Shown here: positions 42,108 through 53,159 of the stretch, one piece after another | Position numbering within the stretch: the stretch's first letter is position 1 | Layout of the letters: the number at the start of each line of letters is the position of its first letter | Origin: Pegoplata infirma | Lineage: Eukaryota; Arthropoda; Insecta; Diptera; Anthomyiidae | Reading direction: 5' to 3' | NCBI GenBank assembly: GCA_963921195.1 | Contig: OY992540.1 | Span: forward strand, 61,016,844-61,080,843 | DNA length: 64,000 bases | Made by a program: the position numbers and the translations under genes | The notes under the pieces: generated by a model | Database searches by the model: none | Seen by the model: the letters and a program-made list of their open reading frames with translations, nothing else | What the model was told of the DNA's origin: nothing

Positions 42108-43827
42108 AAACAAGTAGAACAGTTAAATTCGACCTTGCCGAATCTATGAATACCCTCCACAACTCATTTTTTAAAGGATTGTAAATTGTTTAACGTGAAA
42201 AAATTAACAATTTTGATTAGAAATATTTTATTTTGAGTAAAAAACTTTTTTTTGGCATTTCAAAAAAAAAAAAAAAAAAAACTAAAACTAATTTTTATTT
42301 TTTGAGTGTTAAACTTTTTTTGAGTGTAATGTTTTTTTGTAAAAATATTTCTGAGTGAATGCACGTACGTATGTTCACAAAATATTGTAATTTTTGTAAA
42401 AAAAAACAAAATTTTTTTATGAGTGTAAAATTTTTTTCAAGTGTAATTTTTAAGTTACCAATGCTTTTAAAACTAAACAAGTTTAAAAAGCATTGCTTTA
42501 AAACTAAACAAGTTTGAAAAGCATTGTTAAGTTACCACCAATGCTTTTAAAACGTGGCATTTAAGTTAAAACCAATCTGAAATTCAGGGTTTTCCTTATA
42601 ACTTGAACCACTGAACCGATTGAGCTGAAATTCAATATTAAACAGACCTTGGAAACGGCAAAGATACGTGCGAAGTTTTAGCAGTCTCATAATTTTCTTT
42701 CGAAAGTTATCGTGTTTTTTATTTCGTAAATTCGCGAAAAACAGTTGCCAAAATTTACTCTTTTGCTCATAACTTTTGAACCATTGGACCGATTTAGCTG
42801 GATTGCACTACCCACCTGACCAGGTAAATGTCCAACATATATGCCAAACTTCAGTAGCCTCTGTAAAGTCTGTCAAAAGTTAGCATTTTCTACGGTCGGT
42901 CTCACTAATGACCCCTCTCGGACGCACCATTGGACCGGTAGAAGCTGATTAAATAAAACAAATTTACAAAAAATCAAAAAAAATTGTATGGGGACCCCCT
43001 TAACGGTTAAAGATAGAGGGTAGGTGTGTTCAGAGAAAATGTTTGGACTAAAAAAATATTGTGGGTCGGTCATACATTTTGTTGCTCTAAGGGCACTATT
43101 AGGGCAGTTAGAGCGGTTGGAGAAAATTTTAAAAAATGTCGTTTTGTGCAGGAGCCCCCTTAGAAATTGGAGATAGGGTATTAGTTTGTTCCAAGGAAAT
43201 GTTAAGACGTATAAATTAATGGGGGTCGGTTTTATAAATGACCCCTCTATGACGCATCATTGGAGCATTAGAAATGATTTTAAGATTGGAAAATTACAAT
43301 AAAATTTTAAAAAAAAAATTAAAAAAATAGTAATAATCGTTATCCCACGATCCTCCTGGGCAAAAAATTTGTACAAACATTTTCAAAAATGAGATTTAAT
43401 TTTAAAAACTTAAAAATTGCATACTAGAACGCTTTAAAGAATTTTTTGGGACTTTTAGGATTTTTAGAAAGTACGCAAAAAAACAGAAATTTAGAAAAAA
43501 AAAAAATTGGAAATTGGACCATTATTGAAGAAGTTATGAGTAAAAGAAGTTTGAGTAAACGAGCAAACTACCAATTTTTAAAAATTCGATATCTTTTGAA
43601 CGGGTCATCAAAAAAATATGAAAATTTACCACGAAGAAGTTTTCGAAGGGTACTAAAAACTGTAAACAAATTGGGAAAATCTAAAAAAAAATTTTTTCAA
43701 AGTGTCCGATTTGACATGGAATGCCCCATATACTTTATGGGGTCTTAGACCAATATTTCGATGTGTTTCAAACGGAATGACAAACTTATATATACCCTCT
43801 ATCACTAGAGTGGAGGGTATAAAAAAC
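42108..43827 (+). mobile_element. mini-me-like element, copy F, interrupted
   Basis: It starts ACAAGTAGAACAGTTAAATT with the hairpin TTCGACCTTGCCGAA and GAATACCCTCC. It continues with two core blocks (ACTTGAACCACTGAACCGAT, TTTTGAACCATTGGACCGAT) and ends ATATACTTTATGGGGTC, CAAACGGAATGACAAAC and GGAGGGTATAAAAA. Where other copies have the (GTCY)n tract this one holds about 830 bp of unrelated repeat (42893-43722). Confidence 0.75.
42893..43722. mobile_element. Repeat inserted in mini-me-like copy F (GGTCGGTCTCA family)
   Basis: It carries GACCCCTCTCGGACGCACCAT, TTGGACCGGTAGAAGCTGATT, AAAGATAGAGGGTAGGTGTG and a second similar set (GACCCCTCTATGACGCATC). It ends in TCCGATTTGACATGGAATG. An inverted relative spans 53160-54240. 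The element replaces the GTCY tract of its host. A 100-codon frame in its right half is mirrored in the inverted copy, but that is explained by repeat similarity. Confidence 0.65.
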
Positions 43828-44836
43828 TGGAAAAAAATATTTTTTTGCAAAACAAGAAACAAAAAAAATTTAAATAATTTTTGTTTTGCCATAAAATCAC
43901 TTTTTCAGTAATGTCCGAATACTAATTAATATTTTAAGCAAAAAAAAGAGCTAAAATGTTTTTCACCTTTTTCGGAACTTTCCAATTTTTATGTCAAAAA
44001 AGGAACCCAAAGCCATTGTCCTCCTGGTCCAATATTTTTGTGTGTTAATGTCGACCTTAAAAATAAACTTTTCCGACCCCGACGTTTTCGAACGAAAATC
44101 TAAATTGGCTCCACCCAAATGTACACATATGCATATTTTAACATTTTCACTGAGCACATAGAAAGAATTGAAGACGAATTTCAATCACCAAAAACGCGGT
44201 TTCAATTAATCTTTTCATTAAAACTCTTCCGATGAAGAAAATTGTTATATCAATCATAAAATTTGTAGTTGATTAATTGATTTTGTTTCTTAATCAAACA
44301 CTTTTTCGATTTTGTTCACAAATTTTAACAATTTTTCATTTAAATAGACTTTGGTAACCTTATCAAATCAAAATATAATAGGTTTATTATTGGATTTCCT
44401 CCCCATATAAAAATTGCGCACGATATTCTGGTAAATTGTTCTATAGTCAACTAAAATAATCCATTTCCCCTTAAAATTGGTTTGTGCGTGTTTTCTATAT
44501 ACTCAAAAAAAGTGCGGAAGTTTTCTACGAGTCAAGAGCTACAAAAATGGCGTTTGACTTTTTTTCGTGTTGGCAATATTATCCGAGATATGTGCATATG
44601 AACATTTCCATTTAACTTTTGATTTTAAGGTTTAAAAAATATTAAAATTTTTTTGAGGGCACATCAAAATCGTTTAGTACGCGTATAAACATGCATTTAG
44701 TAAGTTCAAATCCGTTCGCGTGAAGAACTTTCCGCTGACGGCGCGAAAGTTATGGCGGTTTAAAGATTTTAATTGAAAACGAAAAATCTTCAAATTACAA
44801 TTATTATTAGAATTTAACAAAATTAACGTTAATTAA
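43828..44836. other. Repeat scraps, no gene seen
   Basis: Positions 44345-44505 repeat the middle of the type A mini-me-like copy at 7455-7610 (TTGGTAACCTTATCAAATC, CCCATATAAAAATT, GTGTGTTTTCTA-like). A 73-codon minus-strand frame at 43963-44184 (HLGGANLDFRSKTSGSEK...) is somewhat protein-like but unrecognised, with no splice or start support. Confidence 0.4.
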
Positions 44837-45431
44837 TAGCGGTATTCGCTCTTGATAGAATTTTTGCAAGGGTAGTATAAATGCTATGATTTTATGCTAC
44901 AAAGCGTGAGCGTCTTTTTTTCGTTTTTATTGTGAGTTTTCAAACAGCTGTTGTTATTATATTCTGATGTTGTCAAAATAGCTATTTTCTATGGAAAATC
45001 GCTTTTCTAGCGATTTTTTTAGTAGGATTAAGCGACTTTCTGTTTGAAGAATAATTGGCATCAGTGCTGCGTTCAAGAAGAAGATGAAATAGTTTAATTT
45101 TTTCATTTGTGTTGTTCTAATTTTTGGTTATTTTTTGTTATAATTCGTTATAAAAATCTATTGTTATTTTTTTTTACACAAAATATGAAAGTTTGTTAAT
45201 TTTTCTTAGTGTTTTCCGGAAAAACTAAAAGATGTTAAGTATTGTAAGCTTAAAAGGTTTGAAAGGCCAGAATATGCTATGGGTTTTTGTCTTGCATATA
45301 AATGAAAGTCTTGTATATTTTTATTTCATGTATTTTGTTGTTGTGGTCTTGCATACTGTTGTATTTATTCAAGATCTGCAAGCTTTGAAAGGTCTGCAAG
45401 GGTAGTTTGCTACCAAGAGCGAATACCGCTA
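44837..45431. mobile_element. TIR element ending TAGCGGTATTCGCTCTTG, 595 bp
   Basis: The left end TAGCGGTATTCGCTCTTGAT and right end (reverse complement) TAGCGGTATTCGCTCTTGGT are near-perfect inverted repeats; GCAAGGGTAGT lies just inside both. The interior contains an AACAGCTGTTG palindrome and AAGGTTTGAAAGG/AAGCTTTGAAAGG words. It is non-coding. No unambiguous target duplication is seen. The superfamily is not assigned; GGTATTC-type ends would fit Harbinger. Confidence 0.75.
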
Positions 45432-46054
45432 ATGTTTTATACTATCCCTAATAAAAACCGGATAAATTACGTCCATTAACGTGGATATACAATCAGATTT
45501 TTACGATAAAAGTTTGTTTTAAAAAGTTGCGCTCTTAATGCTTGATATGCAATTTACGCAAAATCTAATGACAATGGACCAAATTAAAGGTCATATTCGG
45601 ATTTAGCAACCTCAAATTAGTTAAGAAACTTGTGCATTATGCAAAATTGGGAATTTTTAAAAGTGATGCAATTTCTGATTAATGAAATTTTGAAAGATGC
45701 ATAAAATCCACAATCTTCAAAATTTTTTAATGCCGTTCAGTTTTGAGACAAAGATTTATAAGTACCAGCAATTGCCATTCATAGAAATGAAATTCTATTA
45801 GCGGTTTGGGTGTGCCCTGGCGGTTTATCTGGAGACAAAATTGGCGGGTTTTCAGCGTACAGTTACATTAAGTCCCAATTTTTGCATACGATCCATAATA
45901 CGCATTACAAGCAATCCTCTGACGGGTATATTTTAAATCTATATATATTCTTTTCGCGTAAAAATACAAGCAAAAGTTTAAAATCGTGAAATGTCAGATT
46001 TTTGCAAAATTTTTGCTAATCAAAATTTTAACACGCTATATCGATTTTATTATA
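45432..46054. other. No gene seen
   Basis: Nothing beyond AT-rich unique sequence was recognised. Confidence 0.35.
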
Positions 46055-47223
46055 AACAAGTAAAAAAATTAAATTCGACTTGGTCGAATCTATGAATACC
46101 CTCCACAATGTTATCTAATAGTAATTTTCTAAAAAAAATTTAAAAAAATTGCATTACAAATTTTTTATTATAAATATATTATTTTGAGTAAAACTATTTT
46201 TTAATCAATCAAATTTTTTTGAGTGTAAAATTTTTTTGACTGTCAACATTTTTTGGAGTGTGATATTTCATTAAAAAAAATTAATGTGTACATTTTTTTT
46301 TGAGAGTAACATTTTTTTCAGTGTAAAAATTTTTTTAGTGTACAATTTCTTTGAGTAACAAAATTACTTTGTAAAATATTTTTGTTGTTTTACTTATACC
46401 TACATATATGTAATACAAAAAAACTATTTCACATATTTCCCTCTTTTTATTTTACCTCTTCTTTATTTTACCTCTTCTTTAAAAACCAAAAACAAACAAA
46501 CATTCAATCACACACATACTTTATTTGATTTTTTTTTTCCAAAAATACTTACTATAAACCGTTACATACAGTTACACTAACAATAACAAAACAATAACAA
46601 ATATTTAATTGTCTAACAACTAAACTCCACCCCACGGCAGGAAAAAAAACAACAACAAGTTTTTAAAAAAATGGTATTTCACCATGCTTATAAAACCTGT
46701 TTAACGAGTTTTCAACAGTTTAAGGTGAAAAAAATCCGAAATTCAGAATTTTGCTTATAACTTTTGAACCACTGAACCGGTTTTGCTGAAATTCAAAACC
46801 AAACAGACTTGGGGAACGACAAATATATATGCCAAGCTTCAGCACCCTCAGAATTGTCTTTCGAAAGTTAGAGTGGTTTTAATCTCGAAAATTCGCAAAA
46901 TACCCTTGCCGAAATTTATTCTTTTGCTCATAACTTTTGACCCACTGGACCGATTTCGCTGGATTGCAATACCAACCTGACCCGGTAAATGGCCAACATA
47001 TATGTCAAACTTCAGGAGCCTCCGTAAAGTCTTTCAAAAGTTAGCGTGTTTTCAACGGACAGACAGACAGACGGACGGACGGACATCGCTAGATCGACTT
47101 AAAATCGATCAAGGATCATGAATATATATACTTTATGGGGTCCTAGACCAATATTTCGATGTGTTACAAACGGAATGACAAACTTATATATACCCTCTAT
47201 CACTAGAGTGGAGGGTATAAAAA
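46055..47223 (+). mobile_element. mini-me-like element, copy G (most complete)
   Basis: It has the ACAAGTAAAAAAATTAAATT start, hairpin TTCGACTTGGTCGAA, GAATACCCTCC and a string of TTTTTTGAGTGTAA-like repeats (46200-46350). Two core blocks (AACCACTGAACCGG, GACCCACTGGACCGAT) follow. Then come CAGACAGACAGACGGACGGAC, CATCGCTAGATCGACTTAAA, ATATATACTTTATGGGGTCC and the end GGAGGGTATAAAAA. It is non-coding and a useful reference for the other copies. Confidence 0.8.
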
Positions 47224-47439
47224 TCAAAAAATATTTGGATCACGCGATGTGCTTGCCACTTTTAAATAATATTGCGAATGTGCCTCTCAAAAAAGAGGAT
47301 TTTTGATGACTTTCACGTTTTGTCTCTCAGCCTTTGTCTAGCTAGTACTCCGCTCCTATTCAGGGCACATTCATGAGATCGGTTTTAAACTGTAGGGAAT
47401 TACGACAGCTATAATTTTTCGTATTCCATGTTTATACTT

Positions 47440-47519
47440 GGGAGCCATTATCCGAAAAACACTGGTGTAGGGTATCATATATGGTCGGTCAGGACCGACT
47501 ATAATTTTCATACTTGTTT
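47440..47519 (-). mobile_element. Scrap of a type A mini-me-like element
   Basis: CGAAAAACACTGGTGTAGGGTATC and GGTCGGTCAGGACCGACTATAA match the terminal 80 bp of the copy ending at 7740. Only this end remains. Confidence 0.7.
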
Positions 47520-48433
47520 TTTAATTTTTTTTTTTTCATTTTCAAAATTTCGAAATTTTGATCACCGGCCACCACTAGATAATTTAATCCGATTTCCCTC
47601 AAATTTATACCACATAAGTTTAAGGTCTAGGACAATACAAATTTTCCCAGACACTTTTGAAAATCAAAAGTTGAGAAAAAAATGCCGCTCTAATGTACTA
47701 TAGATCTTTTAATTCCTGCATGCTGTTGCTCTGTTTATAATGAAATGCATTTGGATTGTTGCCCAAATACATCAAGCTGATGCTGATGTTGATGCTAGTG
47801 CAGCAACAACAACAATCAACAATTGCAATAAGTCTACTTTTTAATGATGATACAAAATTTTAAGTTTTTTTCCTTTTGATTTCTTTCCTTTTTTTTTGCT
47901 TTTTTTGTCCATACATTAAGAAATATTCGCTACTACTGATGTTATAATAATAATAATATGTACTTGTTTGTGATGGCTGTTCAGCTTCAAAACTAAAAGT
48001 AACGCCAATTTAAACAATGGGAGATATCATATCAAATCCATAAAGCTGGCTGATATTTTTTTTTTGTTTATACATATGGACATATATTAACCCTTTAACG
48101 ATGATGTAATTAAGGAAGAATATTTTACTGTCACAGATTTGGAAATTTTTTTACAAAACATAGGGTCTGTCACACATAGTTAATTCCGTTCGGAAGTGGT
48201 TTTAAAGTTTTTTTACAAACATAAACAAAAATTTTTTCTGGAATGAAACCACTTCCATGCAATTAAATTTCGATTTGAAGATTGAAAGTAATTTCATTCC
48301 GAAAAAAATATTCGTTTTGCGTTTTAGGAGTACATTGAACTTCCCAACGGAATTGTTTTCTTCAAAAGGGAAAAGTTTCTTCAACTTTTGATTTTCCCAT
48401 GCATCCAGGCAAATTTGTATTTTACTAGACCTC
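47520..48433. other. No gene seen; CAA/GAT-rich unique patch
   Basis: Positions 47770-47835 read as AGCTGATGCTGATGTTGATGC then CAGCAACAACAACAATC. This simple-sequence style is common in fly introns and regulatory DNA. No exon was recognised. Confidence 0.35.
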
Positions 48434-49147
48434 CACTCAAAAAATTATGTCATTAACTGTTTGTAGTTAATTAAAAAAGTTTTACGTTTTGTCGTTTTTA
48501 AAAGAAAAAACATTTGTTCAATGTTTAGTTTTTTTGTTAGTAAAAATAAGTGATTCTTCTTAAATTTTTAATAATTTGTGTTCATTATTTTTTTTAAATT
48601 ATTGGCATTTTTTAAAAATATTTTTAGTTTTTACCTACTAAAATCATTAGTTTTTACCTACTCGTGTGGGTTATTCTTTGTAGAAAAAAAAATTGAAAAT
48701 TTTTTTAGAGAAATATAAAAACATGTTTGTTCCAAGTGACTTTGGCACGATGGGTAGAGTGTTTGGCTAGAATGTAGTTGATTGCGGGATCGATTCCCCA
48801 AAAATTTTATTAAATTTTTTTTAAAATAAAATTCAATAGAAAAATTGAAAAAAATAACCTACGAAATCATTAATTTTTAATGTTTCGGCAGGTATTTTTT
48901 TTTAATTTGTTGCGAAAAAAATACAACAATTATCAATTTTTAATGTTTTGTTGAAAAAAAAAAAAACAATTTAACGTTATTTTTAAATGTTCGATGCTTC
49001 TTATTTTTTAAAATTTTATTAGCAGTAAAAAAAAATTGTTGATGTTTGTTAAAACAAATGAATAATTATTGGGATGGTTTTCAAATGTTTTATCACTTGT
49101 TTTAAATATGCTTTTCATTTGTTTTTGCCTACATAATACTTTGAGCG
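48434..49147 (+). mobile_element. TA-class MITE with tRNA-like segment, copy 3
   Basis: It begins CACTCAAAAAATTATGTC and ends (reverse complement) CGCTCAAAGTATTATGTAGG, inverted relative to the other two copies. The flanking TA is not preserved (TCC stands at the left). It carries the clearest tRNA-like block at 48736-48801. Confidence 0.7.
48736..48801 (+). ncRNA. tRNA-like segment, copy 3 (best preserved)
   Basis: TGGCACGATGGGTAGAGTG (A-box and D-arm-like, from 48743) is followed by a 25-nt middle, then TTGCGGGATCGATTCCCC with the B-box-like GGATCGATTCC at 48787-48797. The loop ATCGATT is seven nt between GGG and CCC, as in a T-arm. The acceptor stem does not pair, and no T-run terminator follows closely, so this is a tRNA-derived segment and not a tRNA gene. 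Confidence 0.6.
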
Positions 49148-49159
49148 TTCATATAGAAA

Positions 49160-49440
49160 AATTTTTAGATACTGAAGCATTTTTCCCAATAACAAATTCT
49201 TTAAAAAAATTCGTAGTAAAGAAAAATTCTCAAATTAAGAGGCATTTTTCCCACAGAAACCTTTCAGGCTCTGATTTTTTTTTTTATCTTCCAACATTTT
49301 TTAAATCTACAAAAATGTTAGACTTCAGAATCAAAGCCTCAGTTTCTAAAACATATTTTTTCTATAGGAAAATTTTCAGAATTTGAGATTTTTTCTATAT
49401 ATTCTGAAACATTTTCCTATATAATTCATATACCCACACT
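49160..49440. repeat. Degenerate edge of the 35-bp satellite
   Basis: Decayed units (ATAGAAAAATTTTTAGATAC, GAAAAATTCTCAAATT, TTTTTTCTATAGGAAAATTTTCAG) lead up to the hairpin MITE, which separates them from the main array. Confidence 0.6.
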
Positions 49441-49464
49441 CACATAAAAAATTCAGATGTAACA

Positions 49465-49617
49465 ACCGTAAATATTCTAACCTCATTTTTGAGGTTGTTT
49501 AGACCACTTCATTTCGGTTGTCACAACCAAATTTCGGTTTCCATAACCATACTAAAGTTGTGGCAACCGAATGACCGGTCACAACAAGCTCAAAAATGAG
49601 GTTGCAACATTTACGGT
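49465..49617. mobile_element. 153-bp hairpin MITE
   Basis: ACCGTAAATATTCTAACCTC at the left and (reverse complement) ACCGTAAATGTTGCAACCTC at the right are inverted. Both continue with ATTTTTGAG. The centre is rich in GGTTGTCACAACC and TTCGGTTG palindromes. The flanks share ATAAAAAATTCA-like sequence, but not immediately at the left end. It lies just left of satellite array 2. Confidence 0.75.
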
Positions 49618-49639
49618 ATATAAAAAAATTCAATTTCAG

Positions 49640-50735
49640 ATTTCTACAGAAAAAGTCTCAGATTCTGAGATATTTTTCCAATAGGAAAAGTCTCAGATTC
49701 TGAGACATTTTTCCTATAGAAAAAGTCTCAGATTCTGAGACATTTTTCCTATAGTCTCAGATTCTGAGACATTTTTCCTATAGAAAAAGTCTCAGATTCT
49801 GAGACATTTTTCCTATAGAAAAAGTCTCAGATTCTGAGACATTTTTCCTATAGAAAAAGTCTCAGATTCTGAGACATTTTTCCTATAGAAAAAGTCTCAG
49901 ATTCTGAGACATTTTTCCTATAGAAAAAGTCTCAGATTCTGAGACATTTTTCCTATAGAAAAAGTCTCAGATTCTGAGACATTTTTCCTATAGAAAAAGT
50001 CTCAGATTCTGAGACATTTTTCCTATAGAAAAAGTCTCAGATTCTGAGACATTTTTCCTATAGAAAAAGTCTCAGATTCTGAGACATTTTTCCTATAGAA
50101 AAAGTCTCAGATTCTGAGACATTTTTCCTATAGAAAAAGTCTCAGATTCTGAGACATTTTTCCTATAGAAAAAGTCTCAGATTCTGAGACATTTTTCCTA
50201 TAGAAAAAGTCTCAGATTCTGAGACATTTTTCCTATAGAAAAAGTCTCAGATTCTGAGACATTTTTCCTATAGAAAAAGTCTCAGATTCTGAGACATTTT
50301 TCCTATAGAAAAAGTCTCAGATTCTGAGACATTTTTCCTATAGAAAAAGTCTCAGATTCTGAGACATTTTTCCTATAGAAAAAGTCTCAGATTATAAGAC
50401 ATTTATTCTATAGAAAACGTTTTTGAGACATGTTTTCAATAGAAAAAGTCTCAGATTCTAAAATATTTTTCATATAGAAAAGTCTCAGTTCTTCAGTTTC
50501 TAAGACATTTTTCCTATAGAAAAAGTCTCAGATTTTGAGACATTTTCTTAGAGAAAGCGTCTCAGAATCTGAGAAATTTTTCCTGTAGAAAAAGTATCAA
50601 ATTCTGAGATATTTTTCCTATAGAAAAAGTCTCAGATTTTGAGACATTTTTACCATCGAAAAAGTATCAGATTCTGAGAAATTTTTCCTATAGAAAAATT
50701 CTTAGATTCTGAGATATTTTTCCTATAGAAAAATC
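49640..50735. repeat. 35-bp satellite array 2 (about 30 units)
   Basis: The unit is GTCTCAGATTCTGAGAC followed by ATTTTTCCTATAGAAAAA, period 35 bp, almost perfect from 49660 to 50390 and decaying to 50735. Compared with array 1, the first palindrome is extended to 8-bp arms and the second carries one extra C. One unit near 49755 has lost 14 bp. Confidence 0.95.
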
Positions 50736-51009
50736 CTTATTTAATCTGATTCCAATTAGACCATTTTTTGGACGTACAAGAAAAGGGAATTACAACGTTG
50801 AAGAAATTAATGTTTCTTCCAACAACATTTAATATTTTTCTTAAATTTCTTACAGCAATAATAATAACTTTTTTCAAATTTCGTCGAATGCTGGTTTGTT
50901 TTGTTCTAAAATTTTTGTTCATTTATTTTACTTCATTAGCTTATTAACGACTAAAAATTTCATTTTGGTGGGATAAACCCTTCCGCTTCAAAAGTGACTT
51001 TAAAAAAAA

Positions 51010-51712
51010 AAAATTGGGGACGTTGGGGTTCTGCTCTAAAAATGTTTTTAAATTTTTTAAAATTTTTTTTTTTTTTTTTTAGTTTTGACTTGAGGTAATT
51101 TTAGCTGAGATGTTGCTTTTAATGAAACGTATCCATAAAAAAATATTATTCCTATCTGTGACATCTTTATCGTGTTTAGAAATATATAAAAAAAACAGCA
51201 AAAAATGTGTTTTTTTACTTTTTTTTAGTATTATTTATTATCACAAAAAAATATTTTTGCAGATTGCCTGGCAAATTATCGTTTGGTTTGGTCTAAAAAC
51301 TCTATGCTTAAATTTTGTGCCAAATCGGACAATTTCAACCCGTGCCCGTGTTGGGTTAAAGTTTTTTGTACAAACTAATCATTTTTTTCCAGGTCCAAAT
51401 TTTAAACCCCCGAGGCACGGGTTAAAATTTACCAATTTGGCTAAAAATTTAATTAACGAACCATAATTTGCATGTCAATCGATGATATCCGATAAAAGTC
51501 ATATTTTTTTGATAATACAAACTATGTGAAAAAAGGGTAAAAAGTGCATTTTTTGCTGTTTTTTGATACACAATAAAATGTCGCAGATGGAAAAAATATT
51601 TTTTTGTAAATATGTATCATTGAAAGAAACATCTTAGCTAAAATCCTTTCAAGTCAAAACTAAAAAAAAAAAAAAATAAATTTAAATTAAAAAATTTTAA
51701 GACCCCAACCCC
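51010..51712. mobile_element. Foldback element, about 700 bp
   Basis: Inverted arms share AGTTTTGACTTGA / TCAAGTCAAAACT, TTTTAGCTGAGATGTT / AACATCTTAGCTAAAA and CCAAATCGGACAATTTCAACCCGTGCC / GGCACGGGTTAAAATTTACCAATTTGG (split words). The ends read GTTGGGGT-like on both sides. A 118-codon frame across 51110-51466 spans arm plus loop and is not protein-like. Confidence 0.7.
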
Positions 51713-53150
51713 AGGCCCTAAATTTTTTTCCAAGTTATCGGGATTTTTTTTTAAGAATCTTCTCTTTTATATATATTTTATGTTTCAGGCAAATCGGTTC
51801 ATAACGGTTGGAATACTTCTCTTGAAAGACCTGTTAAACAATTTCTGGCAAATTCTGAGGACAGATTCGAATTCCGTGCAGCTCAGACGTGAACAAAAGT
51901 AAACTCTGGTCCGTGGGAATGAAAATTTGTTAAACCGTGCAATGGTTAATGCAAAAACGCCACTAAAGTATAGACACTATTATGCATATAGTTTTACATT
52001 TCCGGCATAGACGTCTAAATGGACATGTAGAGTATAGTACAGTCCATTTTATTTTCCTTTGCTAATATATTATTTTTAACAAAATGCATAATTCTCACTT
52101 TTTTTTCTCAAATCTAAATCTTAATTTTTATATTTAATTTTAGCGATTTTTTTACAACATTTTTATTATTATTTCTGTGCTTTTTTGTTGTTAAGAGTGA
52201 GAGTTTTTTTGTTGTTATAATCTTCGATGTAATATTTATTTTAAATTTAGTAAGTGGTTTCCATAACAACAACAACAACAACATTATCATTATAGTTGTT
52301 GTTTATTTTAGTCATCATACACAATACTTTGTTTCCATTATGGAACACAAGAAATGAAAAAAAAAGGGGTTTCTTTCTTCACATATTGTAAAAAAAGATG
52401 CTGTTCTATTTAAATAATTTTTTTTACTAAAGTGTTTATTTTGTTCAATATATGGTTGCATGTATGGATGGGTATATCTATTTGTCTATATTAGGGTGGC
52501 AGTTATTTTAGAGATCATGCACGACACAAATAGTCAGCAATTTTTTTTTTTTTTTATTTCAAAATTCTAAACCTTGATAACAATGTGGATTTGGTTGAAA
52601 TATTCACCATAATTGGTTTGTTATAAGTGGCAACCTGTATTTTAAGGGCATTAGTAGAGTCATTAGAGACCTGAGAGTACCTGCTTTTACCAAATCTGAT
52701 ATACGAAATTTGCAAAATAGTTGCCACCCTAATCTTTTTTACGTATAAACATATTTAGTGGCTTGTTACTAAAAATATCTTAATTATCGTATACAAACAT
52801 ACATATTGGGTCTCATTTATTGGTATCAATGTAAATATTTGTAAAATATAAATAAATTACTTTGTAATAAATTAGTTTTGATCGTGTAAAATTGATTTAC
52901 ATACATTAAAATTTTAATTTATTGTAGGAAATTATTGAAAACTTTCAAAGCAGCACAAAAGAAGCAGAATCGTTTTCAGTTATATTATTGGGAATGCACA
53001 TAAAGAAAATGGTAAAAATATAGAAAAAAATATAGAAAAAGCAAGAAATGTAACCGGTCCTTGATAGTTCACCCAACTGGACCCAACTGACCTATCCCAG
53101 ACTTTAGGTCTTTCATTTAAAAATACCTGTCACTTTTGTAAGGAAATGTC
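51713..53150. other. No gene seen
   Basis: Unique AT-rich DNA with an (AAC)n run at 52267-52283. No exon, RNA or TIR was recognised. Confidence 0.35.
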
Positions 53151-53159
53151 TCAACACCG

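Noticed and set aside
43446..43748. 100-codon frame whose sequence is mirrored at 53151-53351
   Set aside because: Both are copies of one dispersed repeat in opposite orientation, with frame breaks between them and K/S-rich low-complexity content. Similarity is at DNA level.
43963..44184. 73-codon minus-strand frame as a host exon
   Set aside because: Moderately protein-like, but no splice sites, start context or family could be recognised. Noted only in the region entry.
48736..48801. Functional tRNA gene
   Set aside because: The T-arm fits, but the acceptor and D stems do not pair, and two further copies lie in the same MITE family. It is a tRNA-derived relic.
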